The notes below the pieces were generated by a model. That model saw only the letters and a program-made list of their open reading frames with translations. It was not told the DNA's origin and searched no databases. A stretch of DNA of 64,000 nucleotides from Noviherbaspirillum galbum (lineage in GTDB: Bacteria > Pseudomonadota > Gammaproteobacteria > Burkholderiales > Burkholderiaceae_D). Each line of letters begins with the position of its first letter. Position 1 is the stretch's first letter. This document shows, piece after piece, positions 8,950-18,512 of the stretch. Made by a program: the position numbers and the translations under genes. The DNA lies in NCBI RefSeq assembly GCF_010974945.1, contig NZ_JAAIVB010000045.1, positions 1 through 64,000 on the forward strand, read 5' to 3'.

Positions 8950-9897
8950 TCAACGCCTAATACCGTATCGGGTCGCCATGCCGTCGACAATGCGATGAAA
9001 ATCATGAATCGTTTCTTCAATAATGCTTTTTACTGGCTTGATAGAGTCAATACGTCCGCAGACCTGTCCTGTCAGAGGCACTGCGGCTTCCATGTTTCCG
9101 CCGAAATATAATTGCTGAACTCCGGCGAACTCCGCCATGATGTTGTCCGGCGATTGTTCCTGGAGACGCGTGGTGCGTTCAGTGCGCAACGCTCTGAGTG
9201 CAGGCCCTTTTCCGCCGCGATTCAGGAAGACGGTATCGGTTTCGCCTGCGTTGACGATGGCTTGCTTCCAGTTATCGTGCACCGGCGACTCCACCGCGGA
9301 CAACATGCGCGTGCCCATCTGGATACCTTCTGCGCCGAGCGCAAAGGCAGCGGCCATGCTGGCGCCGTCACAGAAACCACCGGCCGCGATGACTGGTACG
9401 TCAACCTTGGAACAGACCAGCGGCAACAGGACCATGGATGCGACATCACGCTGGTTCTTGAAGCCGCCGCCCTCGCCTCCCTCCACGATCAAGCCATCCA
9501 CGCCAGCAGCGACTGCCTTGAGGGCCCCCGCCAATGTAGGCACGACGTGGAATACCGTCAGACCTGCTTCTTTCAACGCAGCACAATAACGCGTCGGATC
9601 GCCGGCGGATGTCGTCACGAACCGGATGCCTTGCTCAACTACGAATTGCACGATGCCTGGGTCACGCACATAGCTCAAGGCGATGTTGACGCCAAACGGC
9701 TTGTCGGTCAGTTCCCGCATCTTGCGGAGTTCGGTCCGGATTGTATCCAGTTCGCCCGAGGAGGTTTCAATGATGCCCATCCCGCCCGCATTGGAAACTG
9801 CCGCCGCAAGCTGAGACCGGGCTATCCATCCCATCGGTGCCTGGACGATCGGATGTTCAACGCCTAGCAAGGAAGTCACGCGGTTATGAATGGTCAT
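8950..9897 (-). CDS. NAD(P)H-dependent flavin oxidoreductase, nitronate monooxygenase-like
   Basis: A 315-residue FMN-dependent TIM-barrel enzyme of the nitronate monooxygenase / FabK-like group. The N-terminus HPIVQAPMGWIA begins strand one; the FMN phosphate-binding region is clear in VIAAGGFCDGASMAAAFALGAEGIQMGTRML (split here: VIAAGGFCDGASM, then GAEGIQMGTRML, about residues 165-195). Such enzymes oxidise nitronates or reduce enoyl or quinone substrates; the exact substrate cannot be told. It is a single gene on the minus strand, bounded by the repeat at 8790 and an apparently empty gap upstream. Confidence 0.88.
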   Translation of the reverse strand: MTIHNRVTSLLGVEHPIVQAPMGWIARSQLAAAVSNAGGMGIIETSSGELDTIRTELRKMRELTDKPFGVNIALSYVRDPGIVQFVVEQGIRFVTTSAGDPTRYCAALKEAGLTVFHVVPTLAGALKAVAAGVDGLIVEGGEGGGFKNQRDVASMVLLPLVCSKVDVPVIAAGGFCDGASMAAAFALGAEGIQMGTRMLSAVESPVHDNWKQAIVNAGETDTVFLNRGGKGPALRALRTERTTRLQEQSPDNIMAEFAGVQQLYFGGNMEAAVPLTGQVCGRIDSIKPVKSIIEETIHDFHRIVDGMATRYGIRR

Positions 9898-10333
9898 TTG
9901 TGGTCATTCCTCGTCTGATAAAGGTGAAAGAGGTCAAGGTTAGCGCATCGGCAGGAACCGCATGCGCAAGCGCTTGATGCGAAAACGCGCCATGCACGTT
10001 GGCAAGCGTCGTCTGCGGGCTAGACTAGAAGCCCAGAGCCATGTAGTCCAATTATGGTTTTGAATAAATATCCATCAATCCTGTTCATGACACATTGCCT
10101 CCATAAATTTCCTCCAAATCTTCCGGTATGGCGAGCAATTGTTGCTGACGGTATTGCCGTAGGGCCTGTGCATGAGCAACAGCGGGGAGAAGGATGGCTG
10201 GGTTGAGCAGCTTTCGACTATCTGGCCAGCATAAGTCAACTGAACGAACTACGACATCAATGAATGCCATTGGGTAATAGATTGCGCACAGGTGATAGGT
10301 AGGGCAAAATTCCGACATTCCACAGGAGGTCCC
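9898..10333. other. gap upstream of the SDR gene
   Basis: No convincing gene. A minus-strand open frame ending at 10085 has a protein-like last 60 residues (PAVAHAQALRQYRQQQLLAI, then acidic) but its upstream half overlaps the SDR start region and looks random, so at most a gene tail survives here. Confidence 0.4.
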
Positions 10334-11053
10334 ATGCCGGCAGAAGGAAGTCATGTCGTAATTGTTGGAGGTGCGTCGGGAATCGGGCTCTCGATTGCGA
10401 AAACGTGTGCGGCGCTGGGCGCATCGGTCACTATATCGGGACGCGATGTGGATCGCGGGCTTCAAGTAGCAGCAGGGCTCGGTGGGAGCGTACGCTTCGT
10501 GCAGATCGATCTGCTCGAATCTGATTCGATTAAGCGTGCGTTTGAAGGCAATACACGCATTGATCACCTCGTGCTGACGCCTGTTTACCCAGGCAATCAA
10601 AGCCTGCGCGAATTTGATGTGGAAGAGGCTATGCGGGCGCTCCGTCTGAAGCTAGTTGCATTTCCGCAGGTGGTGAAGGCCGCACTTCCACGTCTGAAAT
10701 CGACGTCTTCGATCACGGTATTCGGCGGTTTGGCAAAGGCCAACCCGTATCCCGGATCTACGATGGTTAGCATCGCGAACGGCGGCGTCGTCGGAATGGT
10801 GCGTACCCTGGCGGTAGAGCTCGCGCCGATCCGCGTAAATTGCATCTCGCCCGGTCTGGTCGAGGACTCACCACGCTGGCAAGCTCGCATTGCCGCCGGA
10901 GCTGGCGCAGCTGTTGAAGCGTTCAAGATGCGCACACCTAGCCAGAAACTTGCCAATGTGGAGGACATCGTTCACGGCGTGCTCTTTCTCATGGATAACC
11001 GTGCGGCGAATGGAATCGATCTTGAGCTCGACGGTGGCATACAGCTCGTCTAA
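10334..11053 (+). CDS. SDR family protein lacking the usual catalytic Tyr/Lys
   Basis: A 239-residue short-chain dehydrogenase/reductase fold. The start at 10334 has AGGAGG five bases upstream. The cofactor loop GGASGIG and the ISGRD strand end are intact, and the C-terminus keeps VNCISPGLV and the closing ELDGGIQL. Where classical members have YxxxK before the alpha-F helix, aligning the following GMVRTLAVEL puts Val and Asn at those places (MVSIANGG). It may still bind NAD(P)(H) but is unlikely to act by the standard Tyr-Lys mechanism. Single gene; role unknown. Confidence 0.85.
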   Translation: MPAEGSHVVIVGGASGIGLSIAKTCAALGASVTISGRDVDRGLQVAAGLGGSVRFVQIDLLESDSIKRAFEGNTRIDHLVLTPVYPGNQSLREFDVEEAMRALRLKLVAFPQVVKAALPRLKSTSSITVFGGLAKANPYPGSTMVSIANGGVVGMVRTLAVELAPIRVNCISPGLVEDSPRWQARIAAGAGAAVEAFKMRTPSQKLANVEDIVHGVLFLMDNRAANGIDLELDGGIQLV

Positions 11054-11298
11054 AGTGGGCAGTATGTGACTCGTAACACGGCGGCTTTGATCAGAAACGC
11101 TTGTGGAGCGAAGTACGCTCAGGGTCGGCAAGGGCCGGTCGCCACTAACCAAGCAAGGGCGGGAAGGTATCCTATAGCCGCTAGCGGCACCAGGCCGGCC
11201 TGCTGTCGAATGCGGCCACGAGCAGCCGTCAAAGGCAGACAGTGAGTCGGTCGAAATATTCTTCAGCCACCGTCCAAGTAGTCAGTGAAGGAGATTCC

Positions 11299-11832
11299 AT
11301 GGCCAGCGACGTTTCGATCCGACGCGCGAAAGTAAATGATCAGGACGCGCTAGCCCTTGTCGGACAAGCGACATTCCTCGAGACGTTCTCGGGCGTCCTG
11401 GATGGTAGCGCAATTATTGAGCATTGCCGGCATGCCCACTCCGCTGCTCGCTACCTTGCCTGGCTCAATGATCCTGATGCCGCGATCTGGCTCGCCGAGG
11501 CCAGCCCAGGCCATTCGCCTGTAGGCTACATCGTTGTCGCGCGGCCGGAATTACCAATGGCTGACTTGGAGCGAGATGTCGAACTCAAGCGCATCTATTT
11601 GCTCGGCCGTTATCACGGCGTTGGTGTCGGCAAGCGCTTGCTGATTCACGCAATAGAACATGCGAAGTTGCTAGGTGCCACTCGCTTGCTGCTCGGGGTG
11701 TATGCCGGCAACGTATCCGCTATTGGTTTTTACCGCCAGCAGGGATTTCTCGACTTTACCCGGCGGCGGTTTAACGTAGGCGGCCGGGATTACGATGACC
11801 AAGTTATGAGCCTCACGCTTGTTGAACGGTGA
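11299..11832 (+). CDS. GNAT family N-acetyltransferase
   Basis: A 177-residue acetyltransferase. AAGGAG precedes the ATG at 11299 by seven bases. The acetyl-CoA loop is LKRIYLLGRYHGVGVGKRLL, the next helix ends AKLLGATRLLLGVYAGN, and the late motif is AIGFYRQQGF. These are typical of the GNAT group that acetylates small amines or protein N-termini (RimI-like look), but substrate is not assignable. The stop runs straight into a copy of the dispersed repeat. Confidence 0.88.
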   Translation: MASDVSIRRAKVNDQDALALVGQATFLETFSGVLDGSAIIEHCRHAHSAARYLAWLNDPDAAIWLAEASPGHSPVGYIVVARPELPMADLERDVELKRIYLLGRYHGVGVGKRLLIHAIEHAKLLGATRLLLGVYAGNVSAIGFYRQQGFLDFTRRRFNVGGRDYDDQVMSLTLVER

Positions 11833-11900
11833 CCGTCCGTTTTGGGTCGCGTGTTGCCTGTCACTATCGGATCGCCAAGGTCGGAAAGCTGACCCAAAGC
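11831..11900 (+). repeat. dispersed repeat pair, inverted copies
   Basis: GACCGTCCGTTTTGGGTCGC lies just after the acetyltransferase stop; TTTGGGTC (11841-11848) has an inverted partner GACCCAAA at 11891-11898. The elements match the dispersed family of the left region. Confidence 0.5.
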
Positions 11901-12576
11901 CGCCGGCCGGCTTGCATGCAGTGAATGTGTTTCTCGCGAAGGTCTGCCGCCGCCTTCATGTGCTGGATCTGCCAATTGCTTCCTCAAACAACGTCCGACG
12001 ACCATGGATGAGATTACCGCCTATCCCATCCATGGTTTTGAAGATTCTGGGCATCTTTCAGGTAGCACACAACTATTGTAATACCTGCAAGGTCGATCTA
12101 TACCGACGCCGGTGGCTTACCTTGGCCTGGACAAGGCAACGAATACCTATCGCTTTGTGCGATATTTTGCAGGCCAACTCTCGATTTATTTCCCGAGATT
12201 GAAGTAAGCTCGTTGCACCGTAGGGGCGACGAACGAAAAGTCATCCATAACGAGCGCGGTGGAGTCTACGCGCCGCCCCATATATGTTTGATGAATAACT
12301 CTTATCACAACACGAAAGCGGAAATCTGAGCCGATACTGGGTAAAATAACACTTGTCTCCTCCAACTCTCCTTGAATTGGATTTACCCGCTCACCGCAAG
12401 GTCAGCGGGTTTTTTTTCGCCCCTGCGCAGCTTCCATCGTCATCTTTGAGATGTTGCCGGCATTACCAAAGGTGAAAACGCAGGCGATCCCGGCTTCCTG
12501 CCCGTAAAATGCTAGGCTGCTGCCACCTTGCACATGCAACTTTGCAATCTTGCCGCGCCGCCGCTGAGACCACGCC
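11833..12576. other. gap with gene fragment and terminator
   Basis: After the repeat pair, a reading frame from ATG 12004 runs 25 codons to TAA 12079, then 41 more protein-like codons (PVAYLGLDKATNTYRFVRYF) to TAA 12205. It may be a decayed small gene; I do not recognise it. The intrinsic terminator at 12385-12417 follows. Nothing else supported. Confidence 0.4.
12385..12417 (+). terminator. intrinsic terminator
   Basis: ACCCGCT (12385-12391) pairs with AGCGGGT (12404-12410); after one C/C mismatch an inner ACC/GGT extends the stem around a GCAA tetraloop. Eight T residues follow. No intact gene ends close upstream, so it may terminate a lost gene at the border of the accessory region. Confidence 0.85.
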
Positions 12577-13347
12577 ATGACTGAACCCTTTCCCGATACC
12601 GCCCAGGCTGCAAGCATTCTTGCGACGCGCCGCATGCGAAACGACCAGGGACCAAGATTGCCGGAAGCATGCCGTCCACCGGGCATGGAGGCCGCTTTGG
12701 ATATCCAGTTCGCCGTCACCGCACGGCTTGGCTTGCCGGTCGCCGGATGGAAATGCGCCCTTCCGGCGGGAGACAAGGTCATTGTGGCGCCAATCTATCG
12801 CAATCTGATCCGCACCACTAGCCCGTACGCCGTGAATGCGTTGCAAGCCGAGGTCCGCATCGAACCCGAACTTGCATTTGTTCTGGGCCATGATTTGCCC
12901 GCACGCGAAACCCCCTATATTCCCGACGAAGTCGATGCCGCGATCAGCCGTACGCATCTCGCCCTGGAATTGATCGGAAGCCGCTACGAAAGCCCCGATG
13001 AAGTGACTTATGAAGAGCATCTGGCCGATGGCTTGCTCAACCAGGGTCTTTACCTTGGCCCCGAGGCCGACGGTAAAGCGGCATCCAGTGCCAACAGGCT
13101 GAACCTGAGCCTGACGATCGGCGCCGGTGAAACAGCCGTACTGGATGGCCATCATCCGGCCGCGGCGCCACGCGCACCGCTGCATTGGCTGGCGGAGTTC
13201 CTGAGGGCGCGCGGTCAGGGCCTGCAAGCGGGCCAGGTCATCATCACGGGTTCCTATGTCAACAGCTTTACGGTGCCAGCGGGGCAGGACATCGCTCTAC
13301 GATTCGGGTCGCTGGGTGAGCTCAAGGTGCATTTCTCGCGGCAATGA
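12577..13347 (+). CDS. 2-keto-4-pentenoate hydratase family protein
   Basis: A 256-residue member of the MhpD-like hydratase / fumarylacetoacetate hydrolase superfamily, which adds water to 2-hydroxypenta-2,4-dienoate-type intermediates of aromatic meta-cleavage using a divalent metal. Seen: VAGWKCALP near the start, the acidic metal-site region EVRIEPELAFVL in the middle, AALEL-like LALELIGSRY, and the closing GSYVNSFTVPAGQDIALRFGSLG. No other aromatic degradation genes lie nearby. Its stop overlaps the next start as ATGA, so it is translationally coupled to the SNF2 helicase, an odd partner. Confidence 0.85.
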   Translation: MTEPFPDTAQAASILATRRMRNDQGPRLPEACRPPGMEAALDIQFAVTARLGLPVAGWKCALPAGDKVIVAPIYRNLIRTTSPYAVNALQAEVRIEPELAFVLGHDLPARETPYIPDEVDAAISRTHLALELIGSRYESPDEVTYEEHLADGLLNQGLYLGPEADGKAASSANRLNLSLTIGAGETAVLDGHHPAAAPRAPLHWLAEFLRARGQGLQAGQVIITGSYVNSFTVPAGQDIALRFGSLGELKVHFSRQ

Positions 13348-15824
13348 ACGACTTGTCGCGTCTGGTTGCCCGTTTTCAGCCGCGCATGACCTTGCAGACC
13401 CTGACGCGCGGCGACGGATTGCTGGGCATGCGCCCCTCCGGCCGGCTGGGTCCGCGCGGCGGAGAGGTCACTGTCGTCTTCATTGACTGGATGTATGTCG
13501 CCGGCAACGGCATGCGCTGGGAAATTCCCGCACCGACCACCCTCTTGAATCGCAGGCCCGCTTCGACAATGTTCTTGAACGACGTCGATGGTCAGGCGGT
13601 CTACCTGCGCGATCTGGACGCGGAAGCCGACGCGCTGGACCGCGTATGGGACCTTGGCCTGCAACCCCTGCCGGCAGAGAACCTGCAATGGCGCGCCGAA
13701 GATCTCTGCGAGCTACCCGGCACGCTTTGGACGCTGACCCAGGAAGACCAGTTCGATGATTTCTGGGCGGACGAGCTCCCTTCGCTTCAGTCGGAAGGCT
13801 GGAGCGTTGTGGTCCGACCGGGATTCACGCATGAAAGCGTGACGGTCGATGCCTGGCATGTGATCGTTTCCCACGCGACCGGCGAAGTGCTTGGCAAGGA
13901 AGCCGTTCGCATGCGCCGCAGCGAACATGCCGTGAAACTTGCGCTGTCGCCGCTGGACCAGACATCGCGCGGCGGCTCCTGGATGCTAAGCCTCGGCATG
14001 GAAATCCATGGTCAGGTAGTGGATCTGGTTCCGCTCCTGGCCCAGCTAATCAGGCGAGACGGGCGCTGGCTCCACGCAGAGCAGCTCGCCAGGATCGATG
14101 ACAAGGAAATGGTCCGGTTGCGGGCGCCGGGCGGCAAGCGCATCGACGCGCCTGCAGGTGCGCTCAAGCCGATCGTCGGTCATTTCCTTGATCTCCTGAG
14201 CGATCAACACCGCCAGGAAGGCCCCTTGCCGCTGTCTTCCTGGGACGCCCAGCGGGTCGATGCCCTGTTCATCGACCTGGAAGAAAGCGCACGCGAACGT
14301 GCCGGCGCGCACGGCACATGGCAGTTGCAGGGGGATGCCGGGCTGCGGTCCCTTGCGCGCCGTCTTTTCGACGCCGGTGCACCCACGCCTGTCGCGCCGC
14401 CGGTCGGGCTAGAAATCGTGCTTCGGCCATACCAGCTGCATGGCCTGGCATGGCTGCAATATCTCAGAGAACATCGGCTTGCCGGGATCCTCGCCGACGA
14501 CATGGGGCTGGGGAAGACCGCACAGACGCTGGCCCATGTGCTGCTGGAAAAGCAGGCCGGACGCCTCGACCTTCCTGCGCTGGTCGTGCTGCCCACTTCG
14601 CTGATCTTCAACTGGCAGGCGGAGGCAGGACGCATCGCGCCGTCGCTGCGGGTGCTGACCCTGCAAGGTCCTCAACGCGCAGAGGATTTTGCCCGGATGG
14701 CGGAGGTCGACCTCGTCCTGACCACCTATCCCTTGCTGTGGCGGGATATCGATTCTCTTCGCACGCAACGCTACCATTTTCTGATCCTGGATGAAGCCCA
14801 GACAGTCAAGAACGCCGGCAGCCGCGGCGCGCAGGCGGTACGCCGGTTGCAGGCGCGTCATCGATTGAGCTTGACCGGCACCCCGCTGGAAAATAACCTC
14901 GGCGAACTGTGGACGCAATTCGATTTCCTGATGCCCGGCTTCCTTGGCGACGCGCGCAGTTTCACGCGACTCTGGCGGAGGCCGATCGAAGTCAACGGTG
15001 AAACGCTGCGTGCGCAACTGCTGGCCAGGCGCGTGCGGCCTTTCATCCTGCGGCGGCGCAAGGACGAGGTCGCGTCGGAACTGCCGCCAAGGACTGACAT
15101 GATCAGGCGGGTGCAATTGCAAGGCAGGCAACGCGATCTTTACGAGAGCGTGCGCGTGGCGGCCGACGACCAGGTGCGCCGCATCTTGAAGCGCAAGGGC
15201 TTCGCGGGAGCCCAGATCACGATTCTCGACGCGCTTCTGAAGCTCAGGCAGGTCTGCTGCGATCCATACCTTTTGAAAGAAATCACGCCGGCGCCTGACA
15301 TCGAGCGCGCGAAACTGGAACTGCTGCAAGACATGCTGCCGGCGCTGGTCGCGGAAGGCCGGCGCATTCTGGTGTTTTCCCAGTTCAGGGAAATGCTGTC
15401 CATTCTGCAAGGCGCCTTGACTGACTTGAACCTGCCGTGGCTGGCCTTGACCGGTGAAACCCGTGCCGCCGACCGTGGAGCAATCGTCGCCCAGTTCCAG
15501 GCCCGAACCGTTCCGATCCTTTTGGTCACCCTGAAGGCAGGTGGAGTCGGCCTGAACCTGACCGCCGCCGATACCGTCATCCACATGGAGCCGTGGTGGA
15601 ATCCCGCCGTGGAAGAACAGGCCACTGCCCGCGCCCATCGGATCGGACAAGACCAGTCGGTCTTCGTGATCAAGCTGGTCGTGGAAGGCAGCATTGAAGA
15701 GCGCATACTGGAGCTGCAAGCCCGCAAAGCGGCGCTGGCCGACAGCATTCTGGGAAACGACCAGGCACTGGCGCCGAAATTCAGCCAGGAAGATCTCGAC
15801 AATCTGCTGGCACCCTTGCGCTGA
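13344..15824 (+). CDS. SNF2-family DEAD/DEAH-box helicase
   Basis: An 826-residue SNF2/RapA-type ATPase that would move along or remodel DNA-protein complexes. The first 350 residues are an unassigned N-terminal domain. The helicase core then shows Walker A DDMGLGKT with Lys391, motif II DEAQ at 483-486, motif III SLTGTPLENN, and the C-terminal half with ILVFSQF, TLKAGGVGLNLTAAD and the arginine-finger region ARAHRIGQ. No zinc-binding SWIM motif is evident. It starts inside the stop of the hydratase and is followed after 85 bases by DNA polymerase II, suggesting a role in repair or damaged-template replication. Confidence 0.93.
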   Translation: MNDLSRLVARFQPRMTLQTLTRGDGLLGMRPSGRLGPRGGEVTVVFIDWMYVAGNGMRWEIPAPTTLLNRRPASTMFLNDVDGQAVYLRDLDAEADALDRVWDLGLQPLPAENLQWRAEDLCELPGTLWTLTQEDQFDDFWADELPSLQSEGWSVVVRPGFTHESVTVDAWHVIVSHATGEVLGKEAVRMRRSEHAVKLALSPLDQTSRGGSWMLSLGMEIHGQVVDLVPLLAQLIRRDGRWLHAEQLARIDDKEMVRLRAPGGKRIDAPAGALKPIVGHFLDLLSDQHRQEGPLPLSSWDAQRVDALFIDLEESARERAGAHGTWQLQGDAGLRSLARRLFDAGAPTPVAPPVGLEIVLRPYQLHGLAWLQYLREHRLAGILADDMGLGKTAQTLAHVLLEKQAGRLDLPALVVLPTSLIFNWQAEAGRIAPSLRVLTLQGPQRAEDFARMAEVDLVLTTYPLLWRDIDSLRTQRYHFLILDEAQTVKNAGSRGAQAVRRLQARHRLSLTGTPLENNLGELWTQFDFLMPGFLGDARSFTRLWRRPIEVNGETLRAQLLARRVRPFILRRRKDEVASELPPRTDMIRRVQLQGRQRDLYESVRVAADDQVRRILKRKGFAGAQITILDALLKLRQVCCDPYLLKEITPAPDIERAKLELLQDMLPALVAEGRRILVFSQFREMLSILQGALTDLNLPWLALTGETRAADRGAIVAQFQARTVPILLVTLKAGGVGLNLTAADTVIHMEPWWNPAVEEQATARAHRIGQDQSVFVIKLVVEGSIEERILELQARKAALADSILGNDQALAPKFSQEDLDNLLAPLR

Positions 15825-15909
15825 AGCCGGTTGTCGCACGCCTCCAATTTGCATTAGGATCAGTATTTAGCGGAGATGCAGCGCGGAAGCCTGGTTCGGG
15901 AGTGGCAGT

Positions 15910-18279
15910 TTGGCAGCAACAACACAAGGTTTTCTTCTTACGCGCCACTGGCGGGACACGTCAGCGGGCACGGAGATCGATTTCTGGCTCGCCACCGACC
16001 AGGGACCTCAGCGCGTCCGCCTGACGAACCAACCGTCGATCGCCTTTATTCCGGCCGAACAGCGTGAGCAGGCTGCCACGCTCTTACGTGGCGAACGCGA
16101 CTGCGATCTGCGCATGCTGACGCTCAAGGATTTCCGCGGACGTCCCGTGTTCGGCCTCTATTGTTGTCATTACCGCCAGCTTCTTAAACTGGAAAAACGC
16201 TTGCGCGAGCATGGCATCGATGTGTACGAGGCGGATATCCGGCCACCGGAACGCTATCTCATGGAGCGGTTCATCACGGCGCCGGTATGTTTTTCCGACC
16301 TTCCCGGCCACCAGGAGAACGGTACGGTGATGAATGTGCCGTTGAAGCCTTCGCCAGGATATCGGCCGGCTCTTCGGCTGGCGTCGCTGGACATCGAGAC
16401 CAGTGCCCATGGCGATCTGTATTCCATCGCGATCGAAGGCTGCGGGCAGCGTCAGGTTTACATGCTGGGACAGCCGACCGGTCCGGCGGATGACATCGAC
16501 TTTTCCCTCGAGTATTGCGATAGCCCGGCGAAGATGCTGGAACGGCTGAACGACTGGCTCGCCCGCCACGATCCGGATGCGATCATCGGCTGGAACCTCG
16601 TGCAGTTCGATCTGCGCATTCTGCATCGCCACGCAGAAAGCCTGCAGGTTCCCTTGCGTTTCGGCCGCGACGGCGGGAAGCTGGAATGGCGTGAGCATCC
16701 GCGGCACCAGCACTTTTTCGCGGCGGCGGCCGGCCGCCTGTTCATCGACGGCATCGAGGCGCTTCGCTCCGCGACCTGGAATTTCACTTCGTTCAGTCTC
16801 GAACACGTGGCGCAAACCCTGCTGGGCGAAGGCAAAGCCATCGACAATCCTTACCAGCGCATGGCGGAAATCGATCGCCGCTTCGCCGAAGACAAGCTGG
16901 CATTGGCCCGCTACAACTTAAAGGACTGCGAACTGGTCACGCGCATTTTCGCGAAAACCGGCCTCATGAACTTCCTGCTGGAGCGCGCCAGCGTGACCGG
17001 CTTGCCTGTCGACCGCAGCGGCGGATCGGTCGCTGCCTTCGAACACCTGTACATCCCGCACATGCACCGTCACGGCTATGTCGCCCCAAACGTCGGAGAA
17101 ATCCACGGCGAGAACAGCCCGGGCGGATTCGTGATGGATTCGCGCTCCGGCCTGTATGACTCGGTGCTGGTGCTCGATTTCAAAAGCCTGTATCCCTCCA
17201 TCATTCGCACGTTTCTGATCGACCCCGTGGGACTGGCCGAAGGCGCCGCCACTCAGGACGAGGCCACCACCGTGCCAGGCTTTCGCGGCGCCAGATTCTC
17301 TCGCCACAAGCACTGCCTGCCGGCGATCGTCACGCAAGTGTGGGAAGGCCGGGACACGGCGAAACGCGAAGGCAACCAGCCGCTGTCGCAAGCCCTCAAG
17401 ATCATCATGAACGCCTTCTATGGCGTGCTCGGCGCCAGTGGTTGCCGCTTCTTCGATCCTCGTCTCGCGTCGTCGATCACCTTGCGCGGCCATGACATCA
17501 TGCGCAGGACGCGCGAACTGATCGAGGAACAAGGCTATCCGGTGATCTATGGCGACACCGATTCCACCTTTGTCTGGCTCCGGCGCCCGCACAGCGAGGA
17601 ACAGGCGCAGGAGATCGGACAGCACCTGGTCAGCCACGTCAACACCTGGTGGGATCGGCATCTGCGCGACGAATACGGCCTCGACAGCGCGCTTGAACTG
17701 GAATTCGACATTCACTACCGCCGCTTCCTCATGCCGACCGTTCGCGGTTCGGAGGAAGGCAGCAAGAAGCGTTATGCGGGTCTCGTGTCCACGCCTGAGG
17801 GCAGCGAGGAGGTCGTATTCAAGGGACTCGAATCCGTACGTACCGATTGGACTCCGTTGGCTCAACAATTTCAGAAAGAACTGTATCTGCGCATTTTCAA
17901 AGGAGAGCCTTATCGTGACTATGTGCGCGACTATATCAGGCGCACTCTCGACGGCGACCACGACGACTTGCTGATCTACCGGAAGCGGCTGCGGCGCGCC
18001 CTGGAGGACTATGAGCGCAACGTACCACCCCATGTGCGGGCGGCGCGCATCGCCGACGACTACAACCGGCGTCAAGGACGCGCACTGCAATATCAGCATG
18101 GCGGCTGGATACGCTATGTGATGACGATATCTGGCCCCGAGCCGCTGGAAACCCTGCAGGCGCCGATCGACTACCACCACTATCTTGAGCGCCAATTGCA
18201 GCCCGTGGCGGATGCGATTCTTCCTTTTCTGGGAGACAACTTCTCTTCCTTGACCGACCGGCAGCATGCGCTGTTTTAA
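15910..18279 (+). CDS. polB: DNA polymerase II (family B)
   Basis: A 789-residue family B DNA polymerase of the bacterial Pol II type, used in damage tolerance and replication restart. Exonuclease sites are intact: Exo I LDIETS (Asp161, Glu163), Exo II NLVQFD (Asp234) and Exo III YNLKD (Asp339). Polymerase sites are intact too: DFKSLYPSI (Asp423), the finger helix KIIMNAFYG and YGDTDS (Asp549, Asp551), plus KKRYAG. The length equals E. coli Pol II (about 783). The likely start is TTG at 15910; no in-frame ATG fits. It follows the SNF2 helicase closely. I found no clear LexA box in front of either gene. Confidence 0.95.
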   Translation: MAATTQGFLLTRHWRDTSAGTEIDFWLATDQGPQRVRLTNQPSIAFIPAEQREQAATLLRGERDCDLRMLTLKDFRGRPVFGLYCCHYRQLLKLEKRLREHGIDVYEADIRPPERYLMERFITAPVCFSDLPGHQENGTVMNVPLKPSPGYRPALRLASLDIETSAHGDLYSIAIEGCGQRQVYMLGQPTGPADDIDFSLEYCDSPAKMLERLNDWLARHDPDAIIGWNLVQFDLRILHRHAESLQVPLRFGRDGGKLEWREHPRHQHFFAAAAGRLFIDGIEALRSATWNFTSFSLEHVAQTLLGEGKAIDNPYQRMAEIDRRFAEDKLALARYNLKDCELVTRIFAKTGLMNFLLERASVTGLPVDRSGGSVAAFEHLYIPHMHRHGYVAPNVGEIHGENSPGGFVMDSRSGLYDSVLVLDFKSLYPSIIRTFLIDPVGLAEGAATQDEATTVPGFRGARFSRHKHCLPAIVTQVWEGRDTAKREGNQPLSQALKIIMNAFYGVLGASGCRFFDPRLASSITLRGHDIMRRTRELIEEQGYPVIYGDTDSTFVWLRRPHSEEQAQEIGQHLVSHVNTWWDRHLRDEYGLDSALELEFDIHYRRFLMPTVRGSEEGSKKRYAGLVSTPEGSEEVVFKGLESVRTDWTPLAQQFQKELYLRIFKGEPYRDYVRDYIRRTLDGDHDDLLIYRKRLRRALEDYERNVPPHVRAARIADDYNRRQGRALQYQHGGWIRYVMTISGPEPLETLQAPIDYHHYLERQLQPVADAILPFLGDNFSSLTDRQHALF

Positions 18280-18512
18280 CCGTTGGAACCTGGGCCTTGA
18301 TGGCCACGATCATCAGCAAGGCCATGCTGGCGATCAATAAGTGATCGGCTTCTACCGCTTCCCAGTCGTCGGCATATTGTCAATGCGACTTAAGATTCAT
18401 ACACTCTTTCCCTGAATCGCCGTCCTCGCGGCGATTTGGCTTGGGCATCGTGGTTCAGTAGAGTACGCAAGGGTTCAGCAAGGGCGAATCGGAGATCCGG
18501 GAAGGAAACTGA

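Noticed and set aside
10085-10600. 171-codon minus-strand frame
   Set aside because: Its first half is antisense to the SDR gene; only the last 60 residues look protein-like, not enough to call a gene.
12340-12385. Sequence before the terminator considered as a tRNA or tmRNA 3' end
   Set aside because: No CCA end, no T-arm GTTCRA sequence and no cloverleaf pairing could be found.
14409-15854. 481-codon minus-strand frame over the SNF2 gene
   Set aside because: Shadow of the helicase; Gln/Arg/His-rich translation typical of antisense frames in GC-rich genes.
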